Part shown: positions 38,588 to 47,686 of the stretch, piece by piece
How positions within the stretch are numbered: position 1 is the first letter of the stretch
Layout of the letters: every line of letters begins with the position of its first letter
Origin: Brachybacterium epidermidis
GTDB taxonomy: Bacteria; Actinomycetota; Actinomycetes; Actinomycetales; Dermabacteraceae
Length of the DNA stretch: 64,000 bases
Direction of reading: 5' to 3'
Assembly: GCF_015209585.1 (NCBI RefSeq)
Contig: NZ_JADEYR010000001.1
Location: 496,001-560,000, forward strand
Notes under the pieces: generated by a model
What the model was told of the DNA's origin: nothing
Databases searched by the model: none
The model's input: the letters and a program-made list of their open reading frames with translations, nothing else
Translations under genes and position numbers: made by a program

Positions 38588-39484
38588 ATGGCGACCTCGC
38601 TGCTCACCCGGGTCAAGGCCCGGGTGGACCTGCACACCTCGAACCGGGCGCGCGGCCTGATCCAGGGCCGCGGCCGGTCCCTGTTCAAGGGCAGCGGCGA
38701 GGACTTCGACGACCTGAAGTACTACCAGCCCGGCGACAAGATCTCCGACATCGACTGGAAGGCCACGGCGCGCTCGGGCGAGCCGCTGATCCGTCAGTTC
38801 AACGAGGAGCGGGTGCGGCACCTCTCGATCGTGGCCGACACCTCCTCGGCGATGGCCGCGACCGCCGCCGACGGCAGCTCCAAGCGCGACACGATGGTGA
38901 TGGCCGCCGGGATGATCTGCTACCTGGCCCAGAAGAGCGGGGACCTGGTGGGCCTGGTCGCCGGGGACGACTCCCACCCTATCCAGCTTCCGGCCCGCTC
39001 CAGCGACGGCCACCTCGAGCTGCTGCTGCGGACCATCCAACAGGCCACCACCACCGCCTCGCCCCCGAAGGACACGGCCTGGCTGCTCGAGCGGGCCTTC
39101 CGCGTCACCAGCCGCTCCACCCTGATGACGATCATCACTGACGAGGCCGGGCCCGACGTCGAGGACTTCTCGCTGCTGCGCCGCCTGACCACCCGCCACG
39201 ACGTGATGGTGGTGCGCATCGCCGATGCCGACCCCCTGCAGCCCGCCTCCCTCGACTTCGACGTGGTGGATGTGGACTCCCCCCGGGAGATCGCCTCCAT
39301 AGCCCGCACCTCCAAGCGGGTGGCGCAGGACGTCCAGGCGTACCGCCAGGCACGTCGGCAGGGCATCGACGAAATGCTGGATCGGCTGCACCTGTCCCAC
39401 GTGCTGTCCACGGGGGAGACCACCGTGATCGACGACATGGTGACGATGCTGAGGTCGAGGGAGTTCCGCCATGCCCGTGCCTGA
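38588..39484 (+). CDS. DUF58 domain-containing protein
   Basis: 298 aa. The DUF58 signature GSGEDFDDLKYYQPGDKISDIDWKATARSGEPLIRQFNEER lies near residues 37-78. A degenerate VWA-like fold follows (SIVADTSSAMA in place of DxSxS, where D-T-S-S-A keeps part of the metal site). Family members sit next to MoxR and are thought to pass substrates or cofactors to it. No membrane helix is seen, so it is cytosolic or peripheral. 20 bases after moxR; overlaps the next gene by 14 bases. Confidence 0.9.
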   Translation: MATSLLTRVKARVDLHTSNRARGLIQGRGRSLFKGSGEDFDDLKYYQPGDKISDIDWKATARSGEPLIRQFNEERVRHLSIVADTSSAMAATAADGSSKRDTMVMAAGMICYLAQKSGDLVGLVAGDDSHPIQLPARSSDGHLELLLRTIQQATTTASPPKDTAWLLERAFRVTSRSTLMTIITDEAGPDVEDFSLLRRLTTRHDVMVVRIADADPLQPASLDFDVVDVDSPREIASIARTSKRVAQDVQAYRQARRQGIDEMLDRLHLSHVLSTGETTVIDDMVTMLRSREFRHARA

Positions 39485-39959
39485 ACGGATCCTCGCCGCC
39501 CCGCCGGAGATCATCGACCCGCCCCAGTACTCGGTGGCCTGGGCGATCCTCGCGATCCTGTGCGCCCTGACCATCACGGCACTGGTGTGGGGCACGCTGC
39601 GGATCACCCGGGGGGTCGAGAAGCGTGCCGCCTATCGCCGCCGGCCCAGCGACGTGGAGAACCTCAAGGCCGAGTTCCTGCGCTCGGTCAACGACATCGC
39701 CGACCGTCACGAGGCCGGGCAGCTGGAGGCACGGGCCGGGCACCTCGAGCTCACCGGTGTGATGCGGCGGTTCGTACGCCGCACCACCGGGCACGACGTG
39801 ACCAGCCAGGACGTCTCCACCCTGCTGGCGGAGCCGCGCACCCGACCGGTGGGTGAGCTGATCGCAGCGCTGTACGAGCCGGACTTCGCTCCGGCCTCGG
39901 ACGCCCAGCTGCACGACTCCGTGCGTCGCGCACGGGAGGTGATCCGGCGATGGTCATGA
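39471..39959 (+). CDS. Small single-pass membrane protein of the Bat-like operon
   Basis: 162 aa. One membrane helix near residues 22-45 (VAWAILAILCALTITALVWGTL), then an arginine-rich cytoplasmic domain of about 110 residues (LKAEFLRSVNDIADRHEAGQL, HLELTGVMRRFVRRTTGHDVTSQDVSTLL). Topology and position, between DUF58 and a VWA protein, are those of DUF4381-type proteins of MoxR/Bat operons, but I cannot confirm that family by eye. The start overlaps DUF58 by 14 bases, and its end overlaps the next gene by ten. Confidence 0.8.
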   Translation: MPVPERILAAPPEIIDPPQYSVAWAILAILCALTITALVWGTLRITRGVEKRAAYRRRPSDVENLKAEFLRSVNDIADRHEAGQLEARAGHLELTGVMRRFVRRTTGHDVTSQDVSTLLAEPRTRPVGELIAALYEPDFAPASDAQLHDSVRRAREVIRRWS

Positions 39960-40972
39960 TCTTCTGGTGGGTCACCGCCCTGCTGCTGCTGGCCGCCCTG
40001 GCCGTCTGGGCGATCACCTTCTGGAACCGTCGGGCGATGCGGAAGTCGCCCGTGCTGGTGGCGAACTCCTCGTACATGGACCACATCCCGAGCTTCGTGC
40101 GCGCCCAGCGCACCGCCCGCGTGGTGCGGGTGCTCCAGGTCGCGATCGCGGTGATCGGCGTGGTCGCCGCATCCCTGCTCTCCGGGCGGATCGCCAGTGA
40201 GCGGATCGAGACCCCTGACTTCGCCTCCCGCGACATCGTGCTGTGCCTGGACGTGTCCGGATCGATGTACGAGTACGACACCGAGATCCTGCAGACCTTC
40301 GCCGAGATGGTGGACGGCTTCGAAGGAGAGCGGGTCGCACTGTCGATCTTCAACTCCACCAGCCGCACGGTGTTCCCGCTGACCAACGACTACGACCTGA
40401 TCCACCGCGAGCTCACCGAAGGTGCGGAGGCGATCGACTTCGACGAGTTCGGGTACCGACTGGGCACCCGCGACTACGACGACGAGAAGGTGCGCAAGTA
40501 CGTCGACTTCGTGGAGGGCACGCGGGGCATCGCCGATGAGGCCTCGATCGTCCCGGACGGCCTGGCCTCCTGCGGGATGCTCTTCGACCGGGCCGAGGAG
40601 GACCGCTCCCGCTCGATCATCTTCGCCACCGACAACGAGGTCAACGGCTCCCCGATCTTCACGCTCGAGGAGGCCGCCGACTCGGTCGCACGCCGTGACA
40701 TCACCCTGTACACCTTCTACCCCGGTGCCTACGAGTGCGGTGAGGAGTGCCTCGCGGAGCTGAGGACGGCCACCGAGGACAACGACGGCGTGCTGTACCA
40801 GTCCACGGACCCGGACGCGATCCCCTCGATCATCCAGGACATCCAGCGCACCCAGGCCGCTGCCATGGGGGCCACTCCCACGGTGGTGCGCACCGACCAT
40901 CCGGGGCTGGGCTTCGTGCTGACGTTCCTGTCCCTGATCGGGGTCATCGCCATCGGATGGAGGGCCCGATGA
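39950..40972 (+). CDS. VWA domain membrane protein (BatA-like)
   Basis: 340 aa. N-terminal membrane helix (about 3-24), a second near 60-83, then a von Willebrand A domain with a complete metal site DVSGSM (DxSxS) near residue 100 and the later FATDNEVNG Asp. A C-terminal helix is near 318-337 (LGFVLTFLSLIGVIAIGW). This is the arrangement of BatA in Bacteroides aerotolerance operons: the VWA domain faces outward between anchors. Two Cys in ECGEEC near residue 265 may form a disulfide. It overlaps both neighbours, so translation is coupled. Confidence 0.88.
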   Translation: MVMIFWWVTALLLLAALAVWAITFWNRRAMRKSPVLVANSSYMDHIPSFVRAQRTARVVRVLQVAIAVIGVVAASLLSGRIASERIETPDFASRDIVLCLDVSGSMYEYDTEILQTFAEMVDGFEGERVALSIFNSTSRTVFPLTNDYDLIHRELTEGAEAIDFDEFGYRLGTRDYDDEKVRKYVDFVEGTRGIADEASIVPDGLASCGMLFDRAEEDRSRSIIFATDNEVNGSPIFTLEEAADSVARRDITLYTFYPGAYECGEECLAELRTATEDNDGVLYQSTDPDAIPSIIQDIQRTQAAAMGATPTVVRTDHPGLGFVLTFLSLIGVIAIGWRAR

Positions 40973-41967
40973 TCCGCCTCGAGCCGCTGATGCCGCTGTG
41001 GGCCTCGATCCCGCTGTTCGGTCTGCTGCTGATCGCGTGCGTGACACTGCTGGTGCTGCGGCCCCGCCAGCGGGTGGCGTGGCTGCGCCGCGCCCTGATG
41101 GTGATGCTGCTGCTGGTGGTGGCGCTGCGACCGGTCACCCCCCTGGAGGGCGAGCAGACCCAGCGCATGAACGCCAACGTGTTCTTCGTGGTGGACCGCA
41201 CCGGCTCGATGAACGCCGAGGACTATGCGGAGGGCCGGCCCCGCATGGAGGGCGTCAAGGCCGACATGGACCGCATCATGGGCATGACCGAAGGGGCCCG
41301 CTACGGGATCATCGCCTTCGACTCCACCGCCACCGAGCAGCTGCCGCTGACCACCGACGCCGGCGCGGCGCGGGCGTGGATCGACACCCTCACCACCGAG
41401 CCCACCGCCTACTCCCAGGGCTCCAATGTCGATCGTCCACTGAACTCCCTGCTCACGGCCCTCTCGGAGACCCGGCAGCAGGACCCTGACTCGCACATCC
41501 TGGTGTACTTCCTCTCCGACGGGGAGAACACCGATGAGCGGGAGTCGGAGTCCTTCGGGCAGGCCAACCCCATGGTCGACGGCGGAGCGGTGCTCGGCTA
41601 CGGCACGGCCGAGGGCGGGCCGATGAAGGCGCGTGGCGGGGAGAACGACGGGGAGTACATCCCCGATGGCGACGGCGGCCAGGGCATCTCCTCGATCGAC
41701 CAGGCCCAGCTGGAGAAGATCGCCGCGGACCTGGGTGTGCCCTACCTGCACCGCACCGATCCGGAGGCACCCATCGAGGGCACCATGGAGGGGATCACCC
41801 TGCGGCCGGTGCCGATGGAGTCCTCGCGCAGCGTCGCCAGCTTCGAGGACTGGTACTGGATCGCCGCGATCCCCCTGGCGGCCCTGTTCATCTGGGAGCT
41901 GGGGGAGATGACCTACCGGCTGCCGCGACGGCTGGACCGCTACGACATCTCAGGAGCCCAGCGATGA
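40969..41967 (+). CDS. VWA domain membrane protein (BatB-like)
   Basis: 332 aa from ATG 40969, which overlaps the preceding stop (ATGA). Two N-terminal membrane helices (about 9-29 and 38-54) precede a VWA domain with metal site DRTGSM near residue 75, where the middle Ser of DxSxS is Thr (functionally acceptable). The later YFLSDGENTDE region is near 178, and a C-terminal helix is near 290-312. Between them is a Gly/Glu/Asp-rich loop (about 205-235). Paired VWA proteins of this kind are BatA/BatB in MoxR operons. Confidence 0.88.
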   Translation: MIRLEPLMPLWASIPLFGLLLIACVTLLVLRPRQRVAWLRRALMVMLLLVVALRPVTPLEGEQTQRMNANVFFVVDRTGSMNAEDYAEGRPRMEGVKADMDRIMGMTEGARYGIIAFDSTATEQLPLTTDAGAARAWIDTLTTEPTAYSQGSNVDRPLNSLLTALSETRQQDPDSHILVYFLSDGENTDERESESFGQANPMVDGGAVLGYGTAEGGPMKARGGENDGEYIPDGDGGQGISSIDQAQLEKIAADLGVPYLHRTDPEAPIEGTMEGITLRPVPMESSRSVASFEDWYWIAAIPLAALFIWELGEMTYRLPRRLDRYDISGAQR

Positions 41968-42923
41968 GCACCTCGACCGATGCCCCGCGCGCCGAGCAGC
42001 ATGCAGAGCAGGGGGATGCCCCGCTGGAGCGGGCCTCCCGCCCCAAGGGGCGCCCGGAGAACTTCGGCCTGGACGTCACGCGCCTGCGGCGCACCCGGGC
42101 CATCGTGTTCGCGATCCTGGCCCTGCCGATCCTGGCGCTGGGACTGCTGATGGTGAAGTTCGTGTCGATGCCGATCACCCAGGCATGGCATCAGTCGGCC
42201 TACGAGGACGGTGCCTACCCCACGGCGATCGAGCGCCTGCAGCCGGTGTGGGTGGCCAACTGGTTCGAGCCGTACCTCCCGCACCTGACCCGCGGCACGG
42301 ACCTGCTGCAGCAGGGCGAGAACGCCGCCGCCGAGGAGGAGCTGCGCCAGGCCCTGGAGAAGTGGAACAACGGCAAGGACCTCAACCAGCCGCTGCACGC
42401 CCAGTGCAAGATCATCAACAACCTCGCCATCGCGATCGAGCGCCAGGCCGAGCAGATCGAGGACCCCGCCCAGCGCGCCGACCGGCTGTACGAGGCCGAG
42501 GAGCTGATGGCCGTGTGCGGCGGCGGAGGCGGCGGTGGCGAAGGCGAGGGGCAGGGCGGCGGTGGCGAGGGCGAGGGCCAGGGAGGCTCCGGCAACGAGG
42601 ACTCCGAGACCACCGAGGAGAACGGCGAGCGCATCCGCGAGAAGCGCCGCGAGGCCGATGAGGAGGCCGGCAACGACCCCGACGACCGCGGCACCGAGCA
42701 GGGCGGGCAAGGCGACCAGCCCGGCGGGGACTCCCCGCCCCCGGTTGGCGACCCCAAGCGCGAGGACCCCGAGGGGGACGGCCCCGAGGAGGAGGCCCCC
42801 ACCGACGGCGGCAGCGAGGAGCAGAAGAAGCAGGACGAGCTGGAGGAGCGCAACCGCGACGCCCAGGGCGGCGAGGGCGAGGACGACACCGGTGGCGACC
42901 AGGAGGAGACCAAGCCGTGGTGA
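41964..42923 (+). CDS. TPR-like membrane protein with acidic low-complexity tail (BatC-like)
   Basis: 319 aa, ATGA overlap with the preceding gene. A basic cytoplasmic lead is followed by one membrane helix (about 48-68, AIVFAILALPILALGLLMVKFV). A helical region with TPR-like repeats then runs at about 75-175 (AYEDGAYPTAIERLQPV, LLQQGENAAAEEELRQALEKW). From about residue 180 to the end it is almost wholly Gly, Glu, Asp, Gln and Pro. Its position after two VWA proteins matches BatC, which has TPRs. The tail is presumably outside or flexible; no enzyme motif. Confidence 0.82.
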   Translation: MSTSTDAPRAEQHAEQGDAPLERASRPKGRPENFGLDVTRLRRTRAIVFAILALPILALGLLMVKFVSMPITQAWHQSAYEDGAYPTAIERLQPVWVANWFEPYLPHLTRGTDLLQQGENAAAEEELRQALEKWNNGKDLNQPLHAQCKIINNLAIAIERQAEQIEDPAQRADRLYEAEELMAVCGGGGGGGEGEGQGGGGEGEGQGGSGNEDSETTEENGERIREKRREADEEAGNDPDDRGTEQGGQGDQPGGDSPPPVGDPKREDPEGDGPEEEAPTDGGSEEQKKQDELEERNRDAQGGEGEDDTGGDQEETKPW

Positions 42924-44122
42924 GACCGGGCGAGGCCCAGCAGGGTGATCGCGCGAGGCTCGACGACCGCGCCTACCTCGACCATGCGGCGACCACGGTA
43001 CTGCGTCCCGCGGCGCGGGAGGCCTACCTCGAAGCCTCGCTGGTGCGAGGGAACCCTTCCTCGGTGCACACCTCGGGGCGCCGCGCGCGTGCGGTGCTCG
43101 ATGAGTCCCTGGAGCGCATCGCCGGACTGCTGGGCGTGCCCCGCAGCTGGCTGATCCTCACCTCCGGCGGCACGGAGGCCGACAACCTCGCCATCCGCGC
43201 GGTGGCGCTGGGCGCACGGGCAGCCGAGGGAAAGCGCCGGGCCGTGGCTGTCGCCGCGACCGACCACCCGGCGGTGCTGGCGACCGCGCGCTCCCTGGAG
43301 GACACCGACCTGAGGCTGCTGCCGGTGGACGGGAACGGGCGCCTGGTGCCCGAGGCAGTGGCCGAGGCCCTCGCCGACGGCACGGTGAGCGTGGCCAGCG
43401 CGGCCCTGGCGAACAACGAGACCGGTGCCGTGCAGGACATCGCGGCCCTCGCCGCGCTCGCCCATGAGCGCGGCACGCTGGTGCACACCGATGCCGTCCA
43501 GGGCATCGGGCACGTGCCCTTGCCTTCGTGGGAGGACGTCGACCTGATGTCACTGTCGGGGCACAAGATCGGTGCACCGGTGGGAGTGGGCGCCCTGGTC
43601 GCGAAGCCCGAGGTGCCGATGGCGGTGACCAGCACCGGGGGCGGCCAGCAGCGCGGTGTGCGCTCGGGCACCCTGGACGCCGCCCATGCCGCCTCCTTCG
43701 CGGCGGCCCTGGGGGAGCTGATGGGGCAGCGCGAGCAGGAGAACGCGCACTGCCGCGCGCTCGCCTCACGGCTGCGGGAGGGGATCCGTGCCGTGGACCC
43801 CACCGCCCGCCTCACGCTGGAGGAGTCCGCGCCCCAGGCCGGGCACATCGTCCACGTGGTGTTCCCGGGCGCCGACCCCGACTCCCTGCTGTTCCTGTTG
43901 GACGAGCGCGGCGTGGACTGCTCGGCCGGATCCGCCTGCTCGGCGGGGGTCACCCAGGCCAGCCCGGTGCTGGCGGCGATGGGCATCAGCGATGCGGATG
44001 CCCGGGGTGCACTGCGCCTGTCCCTGGGCTGGAACAGCACCGAGCGCGAGGTCGACATGCTGCTGCGGGCTCTGCCCGAAGCACTGACGAGGGCACGGGC
44101 CGTGGGCTCCCTGTTCGGCTGA
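42917..44122 (+). CDS. Cysteine desulfurase (NifS/IscS-like)
   Basis: 401 aa. PLP enzyme that takes sulfur from cysteine as an enzyme-bound persulfide for Fe-S clusters and thiolated tRNA. The PLP lysine is in SLSGHKIGAPVGVGAL near residue 217, and the active Cys is in DCSAGSACSAGVTQ near residue 340. AYLDHAATT at the N-terminus is typical. It overlaps the preceding acidic protein by seven bases and is the last gene of that operon. mnmA, which needs such sulfur, follows after a small gap with its own promoter. IscS-type function is by family. Confidence 0.92.
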   Translation: MVRPGEAQQGDRARLDDRAYLDHAATTVLRPAAREAYLEASLVRGNPSSVHTSGRRARAVLDESLERIAGLLGVPRSWLILTSGGTEADNLAIRAVALGARAAEGKRRAVAVAATDHPAVLATARSLEDTDLRLLPVDGNGRLVPEAVAEALADGTVSVASAALANNETGAVQDIAALAALAHERGTLVHTDAVQGIGHVPLPSWEDVDLMSLSGHKIGAPVGVGALVAKPEVPMAVTSTGGGQQRGVRSGTLDAAHAASFAAALGELMGQREQENAHCRALASRLREGIRAVDPTARLTLEESAPQAGHIVHVVFPGADPDSLLFLLDERGVDCSAGSACSAGVTQASPVLAAMGISDADARGALRLSLGWNSTEREVDMLLRALPEALTRARAVGSLFG

Positions 44123-44175
44123 GGGAGAGGACGCATCTCACGTCCTGTGTGCCGCCCGCCGGCCGCGGGGGTCCG

Positions 44176-44181
44176 TAGACT
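44176..44181 (+). promoter_or_regulatory. Candidate -10 element (TAGACT) for mnmA
   Basis: TAGACT in the 142-base gap upstream of mnmA; it would give a leader of about 77 bases. -35 not recognisable. A short GGACG/CGTCC hairpin upstream (44129-44145) could end the preceding operon. Confidence 0.5.
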
Positions 44182-44264
44182 CGAGCACCGACATCGGGTT
44201 CGATCCGGGCGGGCGCAGCCCCCGGGGGCCCGGACGGCACGCATGATCAGAGGGGACCAGTGGC

Positions 44265-45353
44265 GTGAAGGTACTGGCGGCGATGAGCGGCGGGGTGGAC
44301 TCCGCTGTGGCTGCCGCTCGCGCCGTCGAGGCCGGGCACGAGGTCGTGGGCGTGCACATGGCGCTGTCCAAGAACCGCGACCAGCGCCGCACCGGGTCAC
44401 GGGGCTGCTGCACCGTGGAGGACGCCTCCGACGCCCGTCGCGCCGCCGACCGCATCGGCATCCCGTACTACGTGTGGGATCTCTCCGACGACTTCCACGA
44501 CCTGGTGGTCGAGGACTTCCTGTCCGAGTACGCCGCCGGGCGCACTCCCAACCCGTGCGTGCGCTGCAATGAGCGCATCAAGTTCGCGTCCCTGCTGGAA
44601 CGGGCCACCTTGCTGGGGTTCGATGCGGTGTGCACCGGCCACTACGCGACCATCGGCCGCAACGGCCCGGATGGTGCGCGGTCCCTGCACCGCTCGCGCA
44701 ACAGTGCCAAGGACCAGAGCTACGTGCTCGCGGTGATGGGGCCCGAGGCCCTGGAGCGCTCCCTGTTCCCCCTGGGCGAGTTCGAGGACAAGCAGGCCGT
44801 GCGTGAGGAGGCCCGCACCCGCGGCCTCGGGGTCTCCACCAAGCCCGACAGCTACGACATCTGCTTCATCGCCGATGGCGACACCCGCGGATTCCTCGAG
44901 CGCAGCCTGGGGGAGGTGCCCGGTGAGGTGGTGGACACCGAGGGTGCCGTGCTGGGGGAGCACAGCGGCACCCACGGCTACACCATCGGCCAGCGCAAGG
45001 GGCTGGGGATCCAGCACCCCGCGGCCGATGGTCGACCCCGCTACGTGGTGGACATCGACCCCGGCCGCCGCCAGGTGGTCGTCGGTGCCGCCGAGCTGCT
45101 CAGCACCCGTGAGCTGATCGCCGCCGACGTGATCGGCTTCGAGCCGCTCGAGGCCGGCAGGCCCGTCCACGCCCAGATCAGGGCCCACGGCGAGGCCGTG
45201 CCCGGGACGATCGAGCATGCCCCCGACGGCGCCGACCGTCAGCTGCGGGTGCGCCTGGACTCACCTGTGCGGGGCGTGGCCCCCGGGCAGACCCTTGTGC
45301 TGTACGACGGTGACCGTGTGCTGGCCGCCGCAACCCTGGAGCGCCGCGCATGA
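44265..45353 (+). CDS. mnmA: tRNA-specific 2-thiouridylase MnmA
   Basis: 362 aa. Puts the 2-thio group on U34 of tRNAs for Lys, Glu and Gln. The PP-loop ATP site is AMSGGVDSAVAA near residue 10. The catalytic cysteines are in NPCVRCNERIKF near 103 and DICFIADGD near 200. The central tRNA-binding HGYTIGQRKGLG is near 240, and the rest is a beta-barrel C-terminal domain. GTG start with AGGGGACC ahead. It follows the cysteine desulfurase gene as in other actinobacteria and overlaps the next gene by four bases (ATGA). Confidence 0.96.
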   Translation: MKVLAAMSGGVDSAVAAARAVEAGHEVVGVHMALSKNRDQRRTGSRGCCTVEDASDARRAADRIGIPYYVWDLSDDFHDLVVEDFLSEYAAGRTPNPCVRCNERIKFASLLERATLLGFDAVCTGHYATIGRNGPDGARSLHRSRNSAKDQSYVLAVMGPEALERSLFPLGEFEDKQAVREEARTRGLGVSTKPDSYDICFIADGDTRGFLERSLGEVPGEVVDTEGAVLGEHSGTHGYTIGQRKGLGIQHPAADGRPRYVVDIDPGRRQVVVGAAELLSTRELIAADVIGFEPLEAGRPVHAQIRAHGEAVPGTIEHAPDGADRQLRVRLDSPVRGVAPGQTLVLYDGDRVLAAATLERRA

Positions 45354-46474
45354 ACCCCCTGGTCACCGTCACCGGCGACGGCACCTTCCGGGCCCCCCTC
45401 GATACGGCCCAGGGGACCGTCGGCGAGCTGGAGGACCCCGTGCTGGCCGCTCTGCTGCGGCTGCGGTCCCTGCTCGGGGACGACCCCGAGGACCAGATCG
45501 CCACCAGGCTCTACCTGCCCTCGGCCCTCGGCGTCGACGACATCGACCACCTGCTGCCCGCCTCCTTGGCCCTGCTGACCGGCACCAGCGGCGACCTCAC
45601 CAGCTACGGCTGGCGCCTGGGGCCGGGCATCGGTCGCGCCTGGCAGCGCGCGCAGGACCTGCGCGACCGCACCCTCGATGCCGCCCGGATCGCACTGCTG
45701 GGCTACCAGGGACCGCTCACCGTCACCACGATGGGGCCGGCCACACTGGCGGCCGCCACCTATCTTCCCTCGGGCGAGCGCACCCTGGCCGACCGAGGCG
45801 CGGTGAGGGACCTGCCGATGCTGCTGGCCGAGGGGATCGGCGAGCATGTGGCCGCGCTCCGCGAGCGCGTCCCCGGGGCGCGTCCCCACCTGCTGCTGCG
45901 GGAGGACGCCGTGGACGCCGTGGTCGCGGGCCGTATCCCCACCCCTTCGGGCAGGCGACGCTACCCGGCCGTGCACGGGCCGCAGGTGGGCACCCTGTGG
46001 CGGTGCCTGATCGCGGGCCTCGCCTCCGCCTGCGAGCTGGACCTCGAGGCGATCACCCTGGGCCTCGGCACGCATGTCACCGTGCTGCGCACGGCCCGCG
46101 AGATCGGGGTGCGGCGTCTCGCTGTCTCACCGGCCCGCCTGCCCGCGCTCGAATCGGCCGACGGGCGCGAGCTGTGGGAGGAGCTGGCCGCGGCCCATGA
46201 CGCGGGCTGCCGGCTCGAGCTGGCCGTCGACCCCCGTACCGGCGGCATGAGCGCCGTGCTGGACCGTGTGCTGGAGACCTGGCAGAAGCTGGGGTACGGC
46301 CCGCGGGATGCGGCCGGGTTCACCCTGATCGCGCACACCGGGGCCTCACACGCCGTGCGCGGTTCGCGACCGGACCCGTCCGAGCAGCCCGATCGCTCGT
46401 CCCTGCTGGACGAGTCGACGATCGAGGCGCTCCTGCGGGCGGCCCCCGCGTGGGCCGAGCGCGTGGAGAGCTGA
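45350..46474 (+). CDS. MetE-core / cobalamin-independent methionine synthase-like protein
   Basis: 374 aa. Resembles the C-terminal barrel of MetE. It is far shorter than MetE (about 750 aa) and is known in actinobacteria as a stand-alone protein between mnmA and ligA. Partly readable features: TVTTMGPATLAAATYLP, DAVDAVVAGR, HGPQVGTLWRCLIAGL and FTLIAHTG. The usual MetE zinc ligands (HxC...E...C) are not apparent, so methionine synthase activity is doubtful. Its function is unknown; co-translation with mnmA (ATGA) suggests a link to sulfur or tRNA metabolism. Convergent with the transporter gene downstream. Confidence 0.8.
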   Translation: MNPLVTVTGDGTFRAPLDTAQGTVGELEDPVLAALLRLRSLLGDDPEDQIATRLYLPSALGVDDIDHLLPASLALLTGTSGDLTSYGWRLGPGIGRAWQRAQDLRDRTLDAARIALLGYQGPLTVTTMGPATLAAATYLPSGERTLADRGAVRDLPMLLAEGIGEHVAALRERVPGARPHLLLREDAVDAVVAGRIPTPSGRRRYPAVHGPQVGTLWRCLIAGLASACELDLEAITLGLGTHVTVLRTAREIGVRRLAVSPARLPALESADGRELWEELAAAHDAGCRLELAVDPRTGGMSAVLDRVLETWQKLGYGPRDAAGFTLIAHTGASHAVRGSRPDPSEQPDRSSLLDESTIEALLRAAPAWAERVES

Positions 46475-46487
46475 TAGCCCGACGCCG

Positions 46488-47615
46488 TCAGGCCGCGAGC
46501 AGCGCGCCTGCCAGCCCGGTGCCCGTGACCACCACCAGCACCAGTGCTGCCAGGACGACGGGCCGGCCGCCCACTCCGCGCAGCAGGGAGATCCGCACCC
46601 CCGTTCCGAGCGCGAACATCGCCGCGGCCAGCAGCAGCGCCTGGGCCGGCTGCGCGAGGCCCAGCACCGGCTCGGGCAGGATCCCCGTGGAGCGCACCGC
46701 CACTGCCACCAGGAACCCCAGGATGAAGCCCGGGATCAGTGGCACGCCAGCAGCGCCGCCGCCGTCATCGCCCTCCACGGACTCGGCCGCGGCGCGGCGC
46801 AGGCTCAGCGTGACCACCGCCGCCACCGGGGCCAGCATCAGCACCCTGCCCAGCTTCACCACCACCGCGGCGCTCAGCGCCGGATCCCCGATCAGGCTGC
46901 CGGCGGCGACCACCTGGGCCACCTCCAGCACGGACAGCCCCGTCCAGATCCCCGCGGTCTCCTGCGGCAGTTCCAGCAGGTGGGCGAGCACGGGCATCAG
47001 GGGGATCATCAGGGTTCCGAACACCACCACCAGCGCCACCGCCGTGGCCGTGCGTGTCTCGTGCTGGGCCGCACGTTCCGGGTCGCGATCCCGGTGGGCC
47101 CCGGCGAGCACACCGCTGATACCGGCCACGGCCGCGGCCCCGCAGATCGAGAAGCCGCAGCTGATCAGCGCGGTCAGGTCCGCGGGGAGGCGCAGCAGGC
47201 GACCGATCAGCAGCCCGCTGCCCACGCCGACCGCCACCACCGTCACGATCGCAGCGATCACCACCGGCCCCAGCGCCAGCACGTCGCCGAGTGCCAGCTG
47301 CAGTCCCAGCAGCACGATGCCTGCGCGCAGCACGGTACGGGCCGCGACGTCCAGGCCGGGCTGGAGCGCGGGGTGTACCAGAGGGGAGTTCGCCAGCGCC
47401 GCACCCAGCAGGATCGCGACCAGTGCGGGGGAGGCGGCCGGGACCATGCGGCTCAGCGCCACCGTGGCCGCGCCGACCTTCAGGCTCAGCAGGAGCCCGG
47501 GCAGCACGCCGCGCGCACGGTGCTGCACCGAACCTCCGGACCCGCTGTCCGTCATGAGGGTGGGGCCGGGGCGGTCTGCAGGGGTGGACGTGGTGGGCAC
47601 AGCAGTTCGCGGCAT
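46488..47615 (-). CDS. YeiH / UPF0324 family putative sulfate/sulfite exporter
   Basis: 375 aa from the ATG at 47615, chosen for GGAGG nine bases upstream. A GTG at 47669 would add 18 basic residues and run into the palindrome. About ten or eleven membrane helices follow a 40-residue hydrophilic lead. The conserved CGFSICGAAAVAGISGVL (about residues 165-185) is the UPF0324 core motif. Annotations name these as sulfate exporters by association; actual substrate is not shown. Divergent from a LysR-type regulator, the usual context in other bacteria. Confidence 0.88.
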   Translation of the reverse strand: MPRTAVPTTSTPADRPGPTLMTDSGSGGSVQHRARGVLPGLLLSLKVGAATVALSRMVPAASPALVAILLGAALANSPLVHPALQPGLDVAARTVLRAGIVLLGLQLALGDVLALGPVVIAAIVTVVAVGVGSGLLIGRLLRLPADLTALISCGFSICGAAAVAGISGVLAGAHRDRDPERAAQHETRTATAVALVVVFGTLMIPLMPVLAHLLELPQETAGIWTGLSVLEVAQVVAAGSLIGDPALSAAVVVKLGRVLMLAPVAAVVTLSLRRAAAESVEGDDGGGAAGVPLIPGFILGFLVAVAVRSTGILPEPVLGLAQPAQALLLAAAMFALGTGVRISLLRGVGGRPVVLAALVLVVVTGTGLAGALLAA

Positions 47616-47670
47616 GGAGATCAGCCTCCGCCTGCCCGCGCTGCGGCGGAACCCCCGCGATCGGCCCACC

Positions 47671-47686
47671 CCATATCATCAGTGAT

